This document shows, one piece after another, positions 1 to 7,354 of a stretch of 64,000 nt of DNA. The notes beneath the pieces are model-generated. The model did no database searches, had not been told where the DNA came from, and saw only the letters and a list, made by a program, of their open reading frames with translations. This DNA comes from Betaproteobacteria bacterium (GTDB taxonomy: Bacteria > Pseudomonadota > Gammaproteobacteria > Burkholderiales > CAIKXV01), in assembly GCA_947458265.1 (NCBI GenBank), contig CANGYF010000022.1:1-64000 (forward strand). The letters run 5' to 3'. Both the position numbers and the translations under genes were made by a program. Position 1 is the first letter of the stretch; the number at the start of each line of letters is the position of its first letter.

Positions 1-1058
1 AGGCGGCAAGGAAGAACACGACGAGCCGGCCACCGGCGAAGAAGAAGACTGCGCAGCCGCGCCGCAGGCGGGTCGACGTGCACAGCCATGTCGTACCGCC
101 CGAACTGCTGCAAGCGATCGAGCACGACCCGGCGCGATTCCAGATGAAGATCGAATCGAGCCAGGGGAGCCAGAAGATCGTACGCGAGGGTGGACATGGA
201 TTCCCGATCTATCCGGAGTTCTCCGATGCGGCGATGAAAGTGGCCGGCATGGATCGCAAGGGGCTCGACGTCTCGTTCATCTCGCCGGCACCGATCGTGA
301 TGATGTACTGGCTCGGCGTCGATGCCGCAGCCGACGCGGCACGCATTACCAACGACGGCATCGCACGCATGGTCGCCACCCACCCGGATCGACTCAAGGG
401 CATGGGCACACTGCCGATGCAGCACCCTGATGCCGCGATCGCCGAACTGGAGCGGATCGTGCGCGACCATGGCTTCCGGTCGGTTGAACTGGGCACTTCG
501 GTCGAGAACGAGCAGTTGTCCGAACCGCGCTTCCGTCCCGTACTGAAGCGTGCGCAGGACCTCAAGGTTTTCATCTTCGCGCACCCGAACGCGGCGACGC
601 CGGAATGCGGCACCGAAAACTATTACTTGCGCAACCTGATCGGCAATCCGCTGCACAGCACGATCATGGCGGCCAACCTCATGTTCAGCGGTGCACTCGA
701 CGAACTGAAGACACTGAAGATCGTGCTATCCCACGGTGGTGGCTACATCCCGTACCAGATCGGGCGATTCGTGCACGGACACAAGGTGCGCAAGGATACG
801 AAGCAGGACACTCGTACCTCTCCGGAAAAGATGCTGCGCCGATTCTGGTACGACGCGCTGGTGCATGACGAGGCCGCGCTGCGCTACCTGATCGAGCGCG
901 TCGGCGCAGACCGGGTGGTGCTCGGAACCGACGCCCCGTTCGACATGGGCGAGGAAAATCCCCTCGAGCGCATGAAGGCGGTGAAGCGGCTGTCGATCGC
1001 AGACCGTGAACTTATCTGCAGCGGTAATGCAATGAAGCTTTATGGCGGAAAGCTGTAG
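1..1058 (+). CDS. Amidohydrolase, ACMSD-like family (5' end outside window)
   Basis: A metal-dependent amidohydrolase of the family that includes aminocarboxymuconate-semialdehyde decarboxylase. The frame is open to the left edge; the codons before position 72 read as a lysine/arginine/alanine-rich leader, so the true start lies outside the window and a GTG at 78 is not the start. The metal-binding HxH motif (VDVHSH) lies at 72-89. Counting from the GTG codon, further likely ligands are His169 (FAHP), His219 (LSHGGG) and Asp285 (GTDAPFD), the usual order for this TIM-barrel family. The substrate is unknown; relatives decarboxylate or hydrolyse unsaturated or aromatic acids. The family assignment is firm, the reaction is not. 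Confidence 0.85.
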   Translation, partial: AARKNTTSRPPAKKKTAQPRRRRVDVHSHVVPPELLQAIEHDPARFQMKIESSQGSQKIVREGGHGFPIYPEFSDAAMKVAGMDRKGLDVSFISPAPIVMMYWLGVDAAADAARITNDGIARMVATHPDRLKGMGTLPMQHPDAAIAELERIVRDHGFRSVELGTSVENEQLSEPRFRPVLKRAQDLKVFIFAHPNAATPECGTENYYLRNLIGNPLHSTIMAANLMFSGALDELKTLKIVLSHGGGYIPYQIGRFVHGHKVRKDTKQDTRTSPEKMLRRFWYDALVHDEAALRYLIERVGADRVVLGTDAPFDMGEENPLERMKAVKRLSIADRELICSGNAMKLYGGKL

Positions 1059-1128
1059 CGACTGCGTGACTGTCGATTAGCAGACGCCCGGACGTATAGT
1101 TCATTCCCAGCTGAACGGGAGGACTGAC

Positions 1129-1245
1129 GTGGCTGCCGGTCCGGAAGCAGGCGCCCGCAAGGTTCGCTGGGGCATGGCGGGCCTTGGCCGCCTGGTCGAG
1201 CAGTGGATGGTGCCTGCGATCGCCCGCATCCGTCCCGACTTCACA
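1129..1245 (+). pseudogene. Truncated Gfo/Idh/MocA-type oxidoreductase start
   Basis: A GTG codon preceded by GGGAGG at good spacing opens a reading frame whose residues 11-31 (KVRWGMAGLGRLVEQWMVPA) match the N-terminal Rossmann strand and GxGR loop of NAD-dependent Gfo/Idh/MocA oxidoreductases. After about 39 codons the similarity stops and the frame runs into the convergent 3' end of the Bug gene at 1341. A family member normally has about 330 residues, so only the first tenth remains. I read this as a gene cut by deletion or rearrangement that kept its ribosome binding site. A short leaderless peptide is possible but less likely. Confidence 0.6.
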
Positions 1246-1340
1246 TGCGGCAGCAACGGCAGCGGTTCATGGCAGGGCCTGCAGCGGGTTCGATCGACCC
1301 AAGATACAAGGCGCCGCCGCGCAGCGTCAAATCGACCGCA

Positions 1341-2354
1341 TCACTCCTGCTCCACGCCAGCCCGCTTGATCACCCTCGCCCACTTTACGATCTCGGCCTG
1401 CACGAACGACTGGAACTGCTCCGACGATCCGCCACCGATGTCACCACCCTGGCTGCGGATCATCTCGCGCACTTTCGGATCGCCGATCGCACGCACCATC
1501 TCGGCGTTGACCTGGCGTACCAGTTCCGCAGGCATCGCGGCCGGGCCGAACAGGCCGAACCAGGCAAGCGCCTCGTAGCCGGGCAGGGTCTCGGCGATGG
1601 CCGGCACCTCAGGCAGCACGTCGGAACGCTTCGCCGAGGTCACGCCGAGCGCGCGCAGCCGGCCGGTCTTCAGGTGCGGCATCGCGGTGGTTATGTTGGG
1701 GAACATGCTCATCACGTTGCCGCCGATGACATCGGTCATACCGGGCGTGCTGCCCTTGTACGGCACGTGCAGCATGTCGACGCCACCGAGGTCGGCGAAC
1801 AGCACGCCCGCCAGGTGCTGCGAGAAGCCGGTCCCGGCCGAAGCATAGGTGACCTGCCCCGGCTTCGCGCGAGCCAGCGCGACCATCGCCTTCACCGACT
1901 TCGCCGGGAACGACGGATGAACCACCAGCGCGTTGGGTACGCTCGCCACCAGCATCAGCGCCGTGAAGTCGCGCACCGGATGGTAGGACAGCGTCTTGCG
2001 CAGACTCAGGTTGATCGCATGCGTGCCGCTGTGGCCCATCAGCACCGTGTAGCCATCCGGCGGCGCACGCATCGCGAGTTCGACGCCGATGATGCCGCTG
2101 CCGCCGGCGCGGTTCTCCACCACGAACGGCTGGCCGAGGTTCTCGGCCATCTTCTGCACCACGGCGCGGGTAAGGATGTCGGTGCCGCCACCCGGGGGAC
2201 CGGGCACGATCGCGCGCACCGGGCGGTTGGGCCATGGTTGCGCGGAGGCCGTGCTAAAGGTCAGAGGCAGCGACAGCACAGCCCCGAGGACAGCCAGCAC
2301 GGGGACCGTTCGCGAAAGTCGAGCATCGGCCACCAGAACTTCGAATACCTTCAT
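1341..2354 (-). CDS. Bug/TctC-family periplasmic solute-binding receptor
   Basis: Extracytoplasmic binding protein of the tripartite tricarboxylate transporter type, 337 residues. The start is the ATG at 2354, chosen because GGAGGAGT precedes it by six bases; an in-frame ATG at 2387 has no such signal. A signal peptide ends near Ala39 (STASAQ). The mature part opens with the Bug signature WPNRPVRAIVPGPPGGGTD, followed by GQPFVVENRAGGSG and the ligand-loop motif PPDGYT. It sits next to an FAD-linked hydroxyacid dehydrogenase gene on the same strand 80 bases upstream, so it may deliver that enzyme's substrate, but the ligand cannot be read from the sequence. No TctA or TctB gene is nearby. Confidence 0.93.
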   Translation of the reverse strand: MKVFEVLVADARLSRTVPVLAVLGAVLSLPLTFSTASAQPWPNRPVRAIVPGPPGGGTDILTRAVVQKMAENLGQPFVVENRAGGSGIIGVELAMRAPPDGYTVLMGHSGTHAINLSLRKTLSYHPVRDFTALMLVASVPNALVVHPSFPAKSVKAMVALARAKPGQVTYASAGTGFSQHLAGVLFADLGGVDMLHVPYKGSTPGMTDVIGGNVMSMFPNITTAMPHLKTGRLRALGVTSAKRSDVLPEVPAIAETLPGYEALAWFGLFGPAAMPAELVRQVNAEMVRAIGDPKVREMIRSQGGDIGGGSSEQFQSFVQAEIVKWARVIKRAGVEQE

Positions 2355-2434
2355 GTGACTCCTCCATGGCCGGTCGCCCCTGCCCATCCGGACGTACCGT
2401 GCTGCGTGCTGCGGTCGCCGATATCAGGCCACGA

Positions 2435-3886
2435 TCAGATCACCTTGCCGGGATTCATGATGCCCTGCGGATCGAGGACACGCTTGAGCCGGTGCATCAC
2501 CTCGAGTTCCACCGCACTCTTATAGTGCGGCAACTCGGCCACCTTGGCCTGCCCAATACCGTGTTCGGCACTGATCGAGCCGGAACGTTCGTGCACCAGA
2601 CGGAACACCACATCGTTGACGTCGGTGGCTGCGATGGCGACAGGATCGTCGCGCATCCGTCCGGGCACATAGCAGTTGTAGTGCAGGTTGCCGTCGCCGA
2701 TGTGTCCGAAGCACACGATGCGCACGCCGGGGAACGCCGCTTCCAGCCGGGCACCGGCCTCTTCGATGAACGACGGGATATCGCTGGTCGGCACGGATAT
2801 GTCGTGCCGGTAGAGCAACCCCTCGCTCTTCGATGCATCCGGGATGGATTCGCGGATCCGCCACAGGGCCTGGGCCTGGGCATCGCTCTCCGCAAGCGCC
2901 GCATCGGTGACAAGTGCGTCCTCGACCGCATCTCCAAGCGCCTGTTCGAGCGCAGACCTGAGATCCGATTCGGTGCGCGGATCATCGACATTGGTCAGCA
3001 CATACCAGGGCGAGGCAGCAGCGAGCGGATCGCGCGTACCCGGTATGTGCGCCAGGACCAGTTCGATGCTGCGTCTGGAAATCAGTTCGAACGCGCTCAC
3101 GCGGTTACCCACCTGCTCGCGCAGACGGCCGAGAAGCGCGATCGCCGCGGCAGGATCGGGGACGGCAGCGAACGCAGTCACCGAAGTACGCGGCATCGGA
3201 AACACCTTCAGTACTGCGCCGGTGATCACGCCCAGCGTACCCTCGGAACCGATGAACAGTTGCTTGAGGTCGTAGCCGGTATTGTCCTTGCGCAGCCCGC
3301 GCAATCCACCGAGCACGCTGCCATCGGCCAGTACCACCTCGAGCCCGAGCGTGAGGTCGCGCGTGTTGCCATATCGCAGGACGTTCACGCCGCCTGCATT
3401 GGTCGCGAGGTTGCCGCCGATCTGGCAGCTGCCTTCCGCACCGAGGGACAGCGGGAACAGGCGGCCAGCCGCCGATGCCGCCTGCTGAACGGTTGCCAGT
3501 ACACAACCGGCCTCGACCGTGATCGTATAGTTGAGCGGGTCGAGAGCGAGCACCCGGTTCATGCGGGCAAGGGACAACACGATCGTACGTCCGTCCATGG
3601 TCGGGGTAGCGCCACCGCACATTCCCGTGTTGCCGCCCTGGGCAACGACCGCGATTCCGGCATCGGAACAGAGACGCACGACTGCCGACACCTCGGACGT
3701 GTTGGCGGGGCGCACCACCGCCATCGCACGCCCCTTGTAGAAGCCGCGCCAATCGCTCAGTGCTGGCGCGACGTCTGCCGCATCGGTCAGCACGTTCGCG
3801 TCGCCGACCGCGTGCGCCAGTCGCTCGATGAATGCCGCCACTGCGGTCCCCGGATATTCCATGTCTGTTTTCATGACTGCCTGCAT
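2435..3886 (-). CDS. FAD-linked hydroxyacid dehydrogenase (GlcD/D2HGDH/D-lactate dehydrogenase type)
   Basis: A 483-residue flavoenzyme expected to oxidise a D-2-hydroxy acid (lactate, glycolate or 2-hydroxyglutarate class) and pass electrons to the respiratory chain or an ETF. The N-terminal FAD_binding_4 domain carries VAQGGNTGMCGGATP near residues 81-95 and an IGGNLATNAGG loop. The C-terminal FAD-oxidase domain carries CFGHIGDGNLHYN and EHGIGQAKV, and ends with LDPQGIMNPGK, all typical of the single-chain family. The length is normal. ATG codons at 3886, 3874 and 3862 are all possible starts. It lies upstream of a Bug receptor gene in the same direction, which suggests import and oxidation of one organic acid. 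Exact substrate unknown. Confidence 0.9.
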   Translation of the reverse strand: MQAVMKTDMEYPGTAVAAFIERLAHAVGDANVLTDAADVAPALSDWRGFYKGRAMAVVRPANTSEVSAVVRLCSDAGIAVVAQGGNTGMCGGATPTMDGRTIVLSLARMNRVLALDPLNYTITVEAGCVLATVQQAASAAGRLFPLSLGAEGSCQIGGNLATNAGGVNVLRYGNTRDLTLGLEVVLADGSVLGGLRGLRKDNTGYDLKQLFIGSEGTLGVITGAVLKVFPMPRTSVTAFAAVPDPAAAIALLGRLREQVGNRVSAFELISRRSIELVLAHIPGTRDPLAAASPWYVLTNVDDPRTESDLRSALEQALGDAVEDALVTDAALAESDAQAQALWRIRESIPDASKSEGLLYRHDISVPTSDIPSFIEEAGARLEAAFPGVRIVCFGHIGDGNLHYNCYVPGRMRDDPVAIAATDVNDVVFRLVHERSGSISAEHGIGQAKVAELPHYKSAVELEVMHRLKRVLDPQGIMNPGKVI

Positions 3887-4372
3887 GCGTGGGTCAACAT
3901 CATTCGTTGCCGAGCTGATGATGTTACCGGTAGGCGAATGCGTCTGGTCGATCGCACAACGCGTGTTGCCCAGGGTTGTTCCACCTCGCCCGGCGTGCGT
4001 GGCGCCGCGCGACTGGGCGAGATCGGTGTCGTCGTTGGGGAGGATCGCGCGTTCTGGGTGAGCCGAGCCGCTATGCGATTGCGGCAGGCTTGGAACGTAT
4101 GCCCCGGCCGCAGTGCGAGCGCTGCTACCAGCGCTCCGGGGCGCCGCTTTGGCTAGAGCGTAGCTCTGCCGGGAATATCTGCCGTTATATCAGAGGGTTA
4201 AGAAAGAGAAAGTGTCCTCTGCGGGCGTTCTGTGCGTGTTGCAATCGGTTCACAGTCTGATTGCAGATGCCCCGTAGAGGCTCACCTTCGGGTGGACGCT
4301 CGGCTCTTTCGCTCTCCGCTTTCTGCTTCGTCGGCGCGCGAGGCGTGGCGCGTCGTCAGTTCCCGTAAAGAC
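3887..4372. other. Gap of 486 bases without a recognisable gene
   Basis: This stretch separates the catabolic genes on the left from the replicon backbone on the right. It holds short open frames on both strands, but none has a recognisable domain. A short inverted repeat, TGCAATC with GATTGCA and a 12-base loop, lies near 4239-4264 and could be part of a transcription terminator or a small binding site downstream of parB. I see no promoter worth naming. Confidence 0.5.
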
Positions 4373-5461
4373 TCACCTGTCCGGATCACGTTTCGGCGCC
4401 TCTGCATCCATCCATCGCGCCACCTGGGCGGCGACGTCCTGCAGATCGACCGCGCGATGGATTTCGACGACGACGCGCTGTGCGTTACCTCGCCGGATTG
4501 TCGCGAGCGTCACGCCGGCGCGCGATAGGGTGATGGGCGTCTCTGGGGCAGTGCCGCTCGCCGCGTCTTCGCCGAGCAGCTCGGCCAGTATGCGCTTCGA
4601 TGGGCGTGGTACCGTACCACGCGCGGCGAGAGCTCGCGCGCGCGCGAGTACCGACTCCGGATCGATCTGCAGCGCCTTGGACAGAGGGCCTGCCCAGTGG
4701 ACCTGCAGGTCCGTCGGCTTTTCGAACGCCGCCACGATGTCATCGGGCAACTCGGCCAGCTTGAGCAGCTTGGCAGCATTGCTGAAATCGATGCCGGCGT
4801 TTTCGGCAAGGCGACGCACGGAGGGAAACAGGCCACTGCGAAGCGCCATCTGGATGCTTCTACCCTGCTCCCACGGACTCAGGTCGCGACGACCACGGTT
4901 CTCCTGATCCATCTGCAGCCACAAGTCCCGGTCCGTGACATCCTCCACGATGGCCAGTACCTCGAGGCCTAGTTCGAGGCAAGCGCGGTGCCGCCGATGG
5001 CCGAACACGATCTCAAAAGTGCCCGAAACGCGGCCTGGTCGAACCTTGATGGGCTGAACGTTCACCCGTGCCTGTTCGATCTCACGTTTGAGTTCCGCGA
5101 AGGCTGGCGAAGCGTACTCGGTCGAATGTCGGTTGGCGAAGGCGCTCGGCTGGATGCGCGCGGGATCGAGCAGCCGGACGGGGATTGTTCCCTCGAACTC
5201 GGCGAGCCGGGCCTTCACTTCCTCGAGTTCCTTGCCGAGCGCGCCCCCCTGCCCCAGCGCAGCCATCATGGCGCCGACGCCGGTAAACGAACGCGACGAC
5301 GCGGATGCGTTCCCGGCAGGGACCTCCGCGCCAGGCGCCACCAGCCCACCGGTCTGGGAAGGCGAGGGCGGAGGTATCTTTCCGCTGGAGGTATCGTCGC
5401 GGCCGGGAAGGGCAGCCGGCGGCAGATTGATCAGTTTCGATTTTTCCGCGATACGCTTCAT
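4373..5461 (-). CDS. parB: ParB/RepB-family partition protein
   Basis: Centromere-binding protein of 362 residues that should act with the ParA ATPase to segregate the replicon. The first 90 residues are low-complexity. The ParB box (FGHRRHRACLELG, 153-165) and the following motif (ENRGRRDLSPWEQGRS, 187-202) form the CTP-binding ParB domain, then a helix-turn-helix covers about 214-239 (SVRRLAENAGIDFSNAAKLLKL). The second half should carry DNA binding and dimerisation. GGGAGG precedes the ATG by nine bases. It is downstream of parA on the same strand with 106 bases between, and that gap holds a candidate parS. A second copy lies inside this gene and encodes residues RGTVPRP (281-287). Confidence 0.93.
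   Translation of the reverse strand: MKRIAEKSKLINLPPAALPGRDDTSSGKIPPPSPSQTGGLVAPGAEVPAGNASASSRSFTGVGAMMAALGQGGALGKELEEVKARLAEFEGTIPVRLLDPARIQPSAFANRHSTEYASPAFAELKREIEQARVNVQPIKVRPGRVSGTFEIVFGHRRHRACLELGLEVLAIVEDVTDRDLWLQMDQENRGRRDLSPWEQGRSIQMALRSGLFPSVRRLAENAGIDFSNAAKLLKLAELPDDIVAAFEKPTDLQVHWAGPLSKALQIDPESVLARARALAARGTVPRPSKRILAELLGEDAASGTAPETPITLSRAGVTLATIRRGNAQRVVVEIHRAVDLQDVAAQVARWMDAEAPKRDPDR
4604..4622. promoter_or_regulatory. Candidate parS site inside parB (19-bp palindrome)
   Basis: GCGTGGTACCGTACCACGC is a perfect inverted repeat around one central base. The identical 19 bases occur again at 5533-5551 between parB and parA, and I found no third copy in the window. Two identical long palindromes inside a par locus are what ParB binding sites look like. 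The match to a centromere is inferred from position and symmetry, not from a known consensus. Confidence 0.6.
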
Positions 5462-5531
5462 GTCTCGTGCCCTCCCTGATCGACGCGTGCCACGGGCCGC
5501 CTGTACGAGGCACGGCCGTGGCGACCCGATC

Positions 5532-5552
5532 CGCGTGGTACCGTACCACGCG
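5532..5552. promoter_or_regulatory. Candidate parS site between parA and parB
   Basis: The same 19-bp palindrome as at 4604-4622, here extended by one matching base on each side to 21 bp. It lies in the 106-base parA-parB gap, 71 bases upstream of the parB start codon, where it could serve both as centromere and as operator for the downstream gene. Both copies have the same central base on the plus strand. Confidence 0.7.
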
Positions 5553-5567
5553 TTGTTCGAATCCTGT

Positions 5568-6752
5568 TCATGTGTCCTGAACCTGCCGGCGCCAGACCGC
5601 CTGAATCAATTGCTCGATGAGTTCCGTCACACGCTCGTAGGCATCCGCCGCCCGCTTGTAGGTTCGGTTGTTGCCGTCATAGCGGGTGATGTCGTAGACC
5701 GTACCGAACTCTGCGGCACTGCTGTTCGCGACCGCCGTCTTCGGGATCTCGACCGGCATCACTTTTCCCTCGTAGGCCTTGCCTATCCATTCACGCACGA
5801 CGGACGCCGTCGCGTCGTTGTTGTCGACCCGGGTCAGCAGCACACGGATGAAGTCGAACTCCTTCGTGATGGCGCGGCGTTCGACGAGTTGGGCCGTCAG
5901 ATCGGAAAACAGCCGCCAGAACTGCGCGGACGAGGCGACGTCAAGTGCATTGGGCGGAAGCGTCATGATGATGCCGTTGGCCGCCATCAACGCATTGATC
6001 GTCACGTAGGACAGCGCCGGCGGCGTGTCGATGATGATGACGTCGTAGTCGCGCCGGACGTCGTCGATGCCGAGGTTCAGTACATCCCAGAAGGCAAACG
6101 ACGGATCCTGGCTCTGGCGCGCCGGCAGCATGAATTCGGCGGCGAACAGCAACGGGGCAGCTGCAACGAGATCGATGCCGTCCCAATAGGTGGACCGAAT
6201 CGCGGGTCTGATCGAGCGCTCGGTCCCGGCGCATAGTTCCAGGATGGTCTCGCTTTCGGCGACCTCGGAATCGGGCAGGATACCGTGCAGCGTGGTCAGG
6301 CTTCCCTGGGGATCGCAGTCGATGCACAGAACCTGATGGCCGCGCAGGCTCAATCCCTGCGCGAGCGACATGGCAGTGGTGGTCTTGCCGACACCACCCT
6401 TGAAGTTTGCGATGGTCAGGACACAGGCCTCGGCATGCTCCGGCCGCCGCGCGGCCGGACGATATGCCCGCACCCACGCACGACTTTCCGCCAGCGTGAA
6501 TTCACGCCGAGCACCGCTCTCGTTCGGCGTCCCTGGGGGCAGGTCGCCCTTGGTCAACCGATAGGCGATCTGCCCGCGTTCGACGCCACACAGTGCAGCC
6601 ACCTGCGAGGCATTGAATCGCGGCGCTGTCTTGCGCGCCGTCGGAGACAGCATCGCGCCCCTGACCTGCGATACGAGAAGAGCAGCACGATCCGCCTGAT
6701 CGATGATGCTGCTCAGTGGTTGTGGCGTGAGATGGATGACTGGAGAATTCAC
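5568..6752 (-). CDS. parA: ParA-family partition ATPase with N-terminal HTH
   Basis: Walker-type cytoskeletal ATPase of 394 residues for replicon segregation. Residues about 45-97 form a MerR-like DNA-binding region (FNASQVAALCGVERGQIAYRL), the arrangement of plasmid type Ia ParA proteins that also repress their own promoter. The deviant Walker A KGGVGKTT is at 118-125, IDCDPQGSLT at 144-153 and the Walker B strand DVIIIDTPPALS near 237-248. The first possible start is a GTG at 6752 without an obvious ribosome binding site; an ATG at residue 34 would cut into sequence before the HTH. It is divergent from the initiator gene, with the iteron region between them, and is followed by parB. Confidence 0.92.
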   Translation of the reverse strand: MNSPVIHLTPQPLSSIIDQADRAALLVSQVRGAMLSPTARKTAPRFNASQVAALCGVERGQIAYRLTKGDLPPGTPNESGARREFTLAESRAWVRAYRPAARRPEHAEACVLTIANFKGGVGKTTTAMSLAQGLSLRGHQVLCIDCDPQGSLTTLHGILPDSEVAESETILELCAGTERSIRPAIRSTYWDGIDLVAAAPLLFAAEFMLPARQSQDPSFAFWDVLNLGIDDVRRDYDVIIIDTPPALSYVTINALMAANGIIMTLPPNALDVASSAQFWRLFSDLTAQLVERRAITKEFDFIRVLLTRVDNNDATASVVREWIGKAYEGKVMPVEIPKTAVANSSAAEFGTVYDITRYDGNNRTYKRAADAYERVTELIEQLIQAVWRRQVQDT

Positions 6753-6960
6753 GTGTCGAGACCGATTGTATGTATCGTTAACGGGACCATGCGTGTTTGC
6801 ACGCGCATGACGTCAATGTACCAGACTGGTTTGCACACGAATTCATTATTACTGGACACCATTGTTCTTTCGTGAAGGTTTTTGTAAATACTCTTTTATT
6901 CCTTCAAAATCTTTATCCTCCGAAAAGGGGATACTCGTCAAGCAGTTACCTTCAATCATG

Positions 6961-7065
6961 TGAGCCTTCACAGGCAGCGATGTGAGGCTTTGCAGGTCTG
7001 AGCGTGAGCGCATTCAGGCAGACGGCGGAGGATCCACAGGCCAGATCGTGTGTGGATACAGGAAG
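6961..7065 (+). repeat. Five iterons with exact 22-bp phasing
   Basis: Seventeen-base units start at 6961, 6983, 7005, 7027 and 7049, exactly two helical turns apart. They read TGAGCCTTCACAGGCAG, TGAGGCTTTGCAGGTCT, TGAGCGCATTCAGGCAG, GGAGGATCCACAGGCCA and TGTGTGGATACAGGAAG. The conserved parts are TGAG at the left and CAGG at the right. Equal spacing on one DNA face is the hallmark of initiator-binding iterons in plasmid origins. Units four and five have drifted on their left halves. Confidence 0.8.
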
Positions 7066-7083
7066 TTGCGCAAAGACCCGTAC

Positions 7084-7100
7084 TTTCCTGTGCAAGCTCA
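7084..7100 (-). repeat. Inverted single iteron
   Basis: On the minus strand this reads TGAGCTTGCACAGGAAA, matching the iteron consensus in both conserved blocks. It lies just after the five direct copies and in opposite orientation, so it may bind the initiator as part of an operator or a looping arrangement. Confidence 0.6.
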
Positions 7101-7262
7101 CCTGGCGGCTACCATACCTCCCGCCGCATCGGCGGCACACGTGCGCTGGCACACGCACGGCGGCCTGGATCACGAGTTATTGGCCTGCCGTATTCGGGAA
7201 CGCAAGCGATCGTGCCCGATGCACCCGGTCGTGAGCACGGCTACCGCCGGACGGTACATGTG

Positions 7263-7279
7263 TGAGCTTCTGCAGGAAA
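7263..7279 (+). repeat. Iteron copy upstream of the rep start
   Basis: TGAGCTTCTGCAGGAAA agrees with the iteron consensus and lies 76 bases before the ATG at 7355. A single iteron close to the initiator start commonly serves as an autorepression operator. It also argues against the GTG at 7262 as the rep start, since that codon directly abuts the repeat. Confidence 0.6.
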
Positions 7280-7354
7280 CCGTCGAGCAACGCGCTACCA
7301 TTCGTTGGTGAGGGTGGGCTTGCGTCTGCGCTCACAAATACATACGCTCCAGCC

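Larger units (their letters stand above)
6753..7354. other. Replication origin region (oriV) between parA and rep
   Basis: About 600 bases without a gene, bounded by divergent parA and rep. From left to right it holds a likely parA control region with the short palindromes TGACGTCA near 6808 and CATGCG...CGCATG near 6789, a markedly AT-rich stretch at about 6838-6957 that is the only such stretch in this GC-rich window and a good duplex-unwinding candidate, five phased iterons at 6961-7065, an inverted iteron at 7084-7100, and another copy at 7263-7279 shortly before the rep start. TGTGGATAC at 7051-7059 matches eight of nine bases of a DnaA box in reverse orientation. The assignment rests on this layout. 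Confidence 0.8.

Noticed and set aside
2366-4156. 596-codon plus-strand open frame opposite the FAD-linked dehydrogenase
   Set aside because: It is an antisense frame caused by high GC; His/Arg-rich with no motif, while the minus-strand product has clear flavoprotein motifs.
7262-7354. GTG start for the initiator at 7262
   Set aside because: It abuts an iteron and adds 31 residues of atypical composition; the ATG at 7355 fits better.
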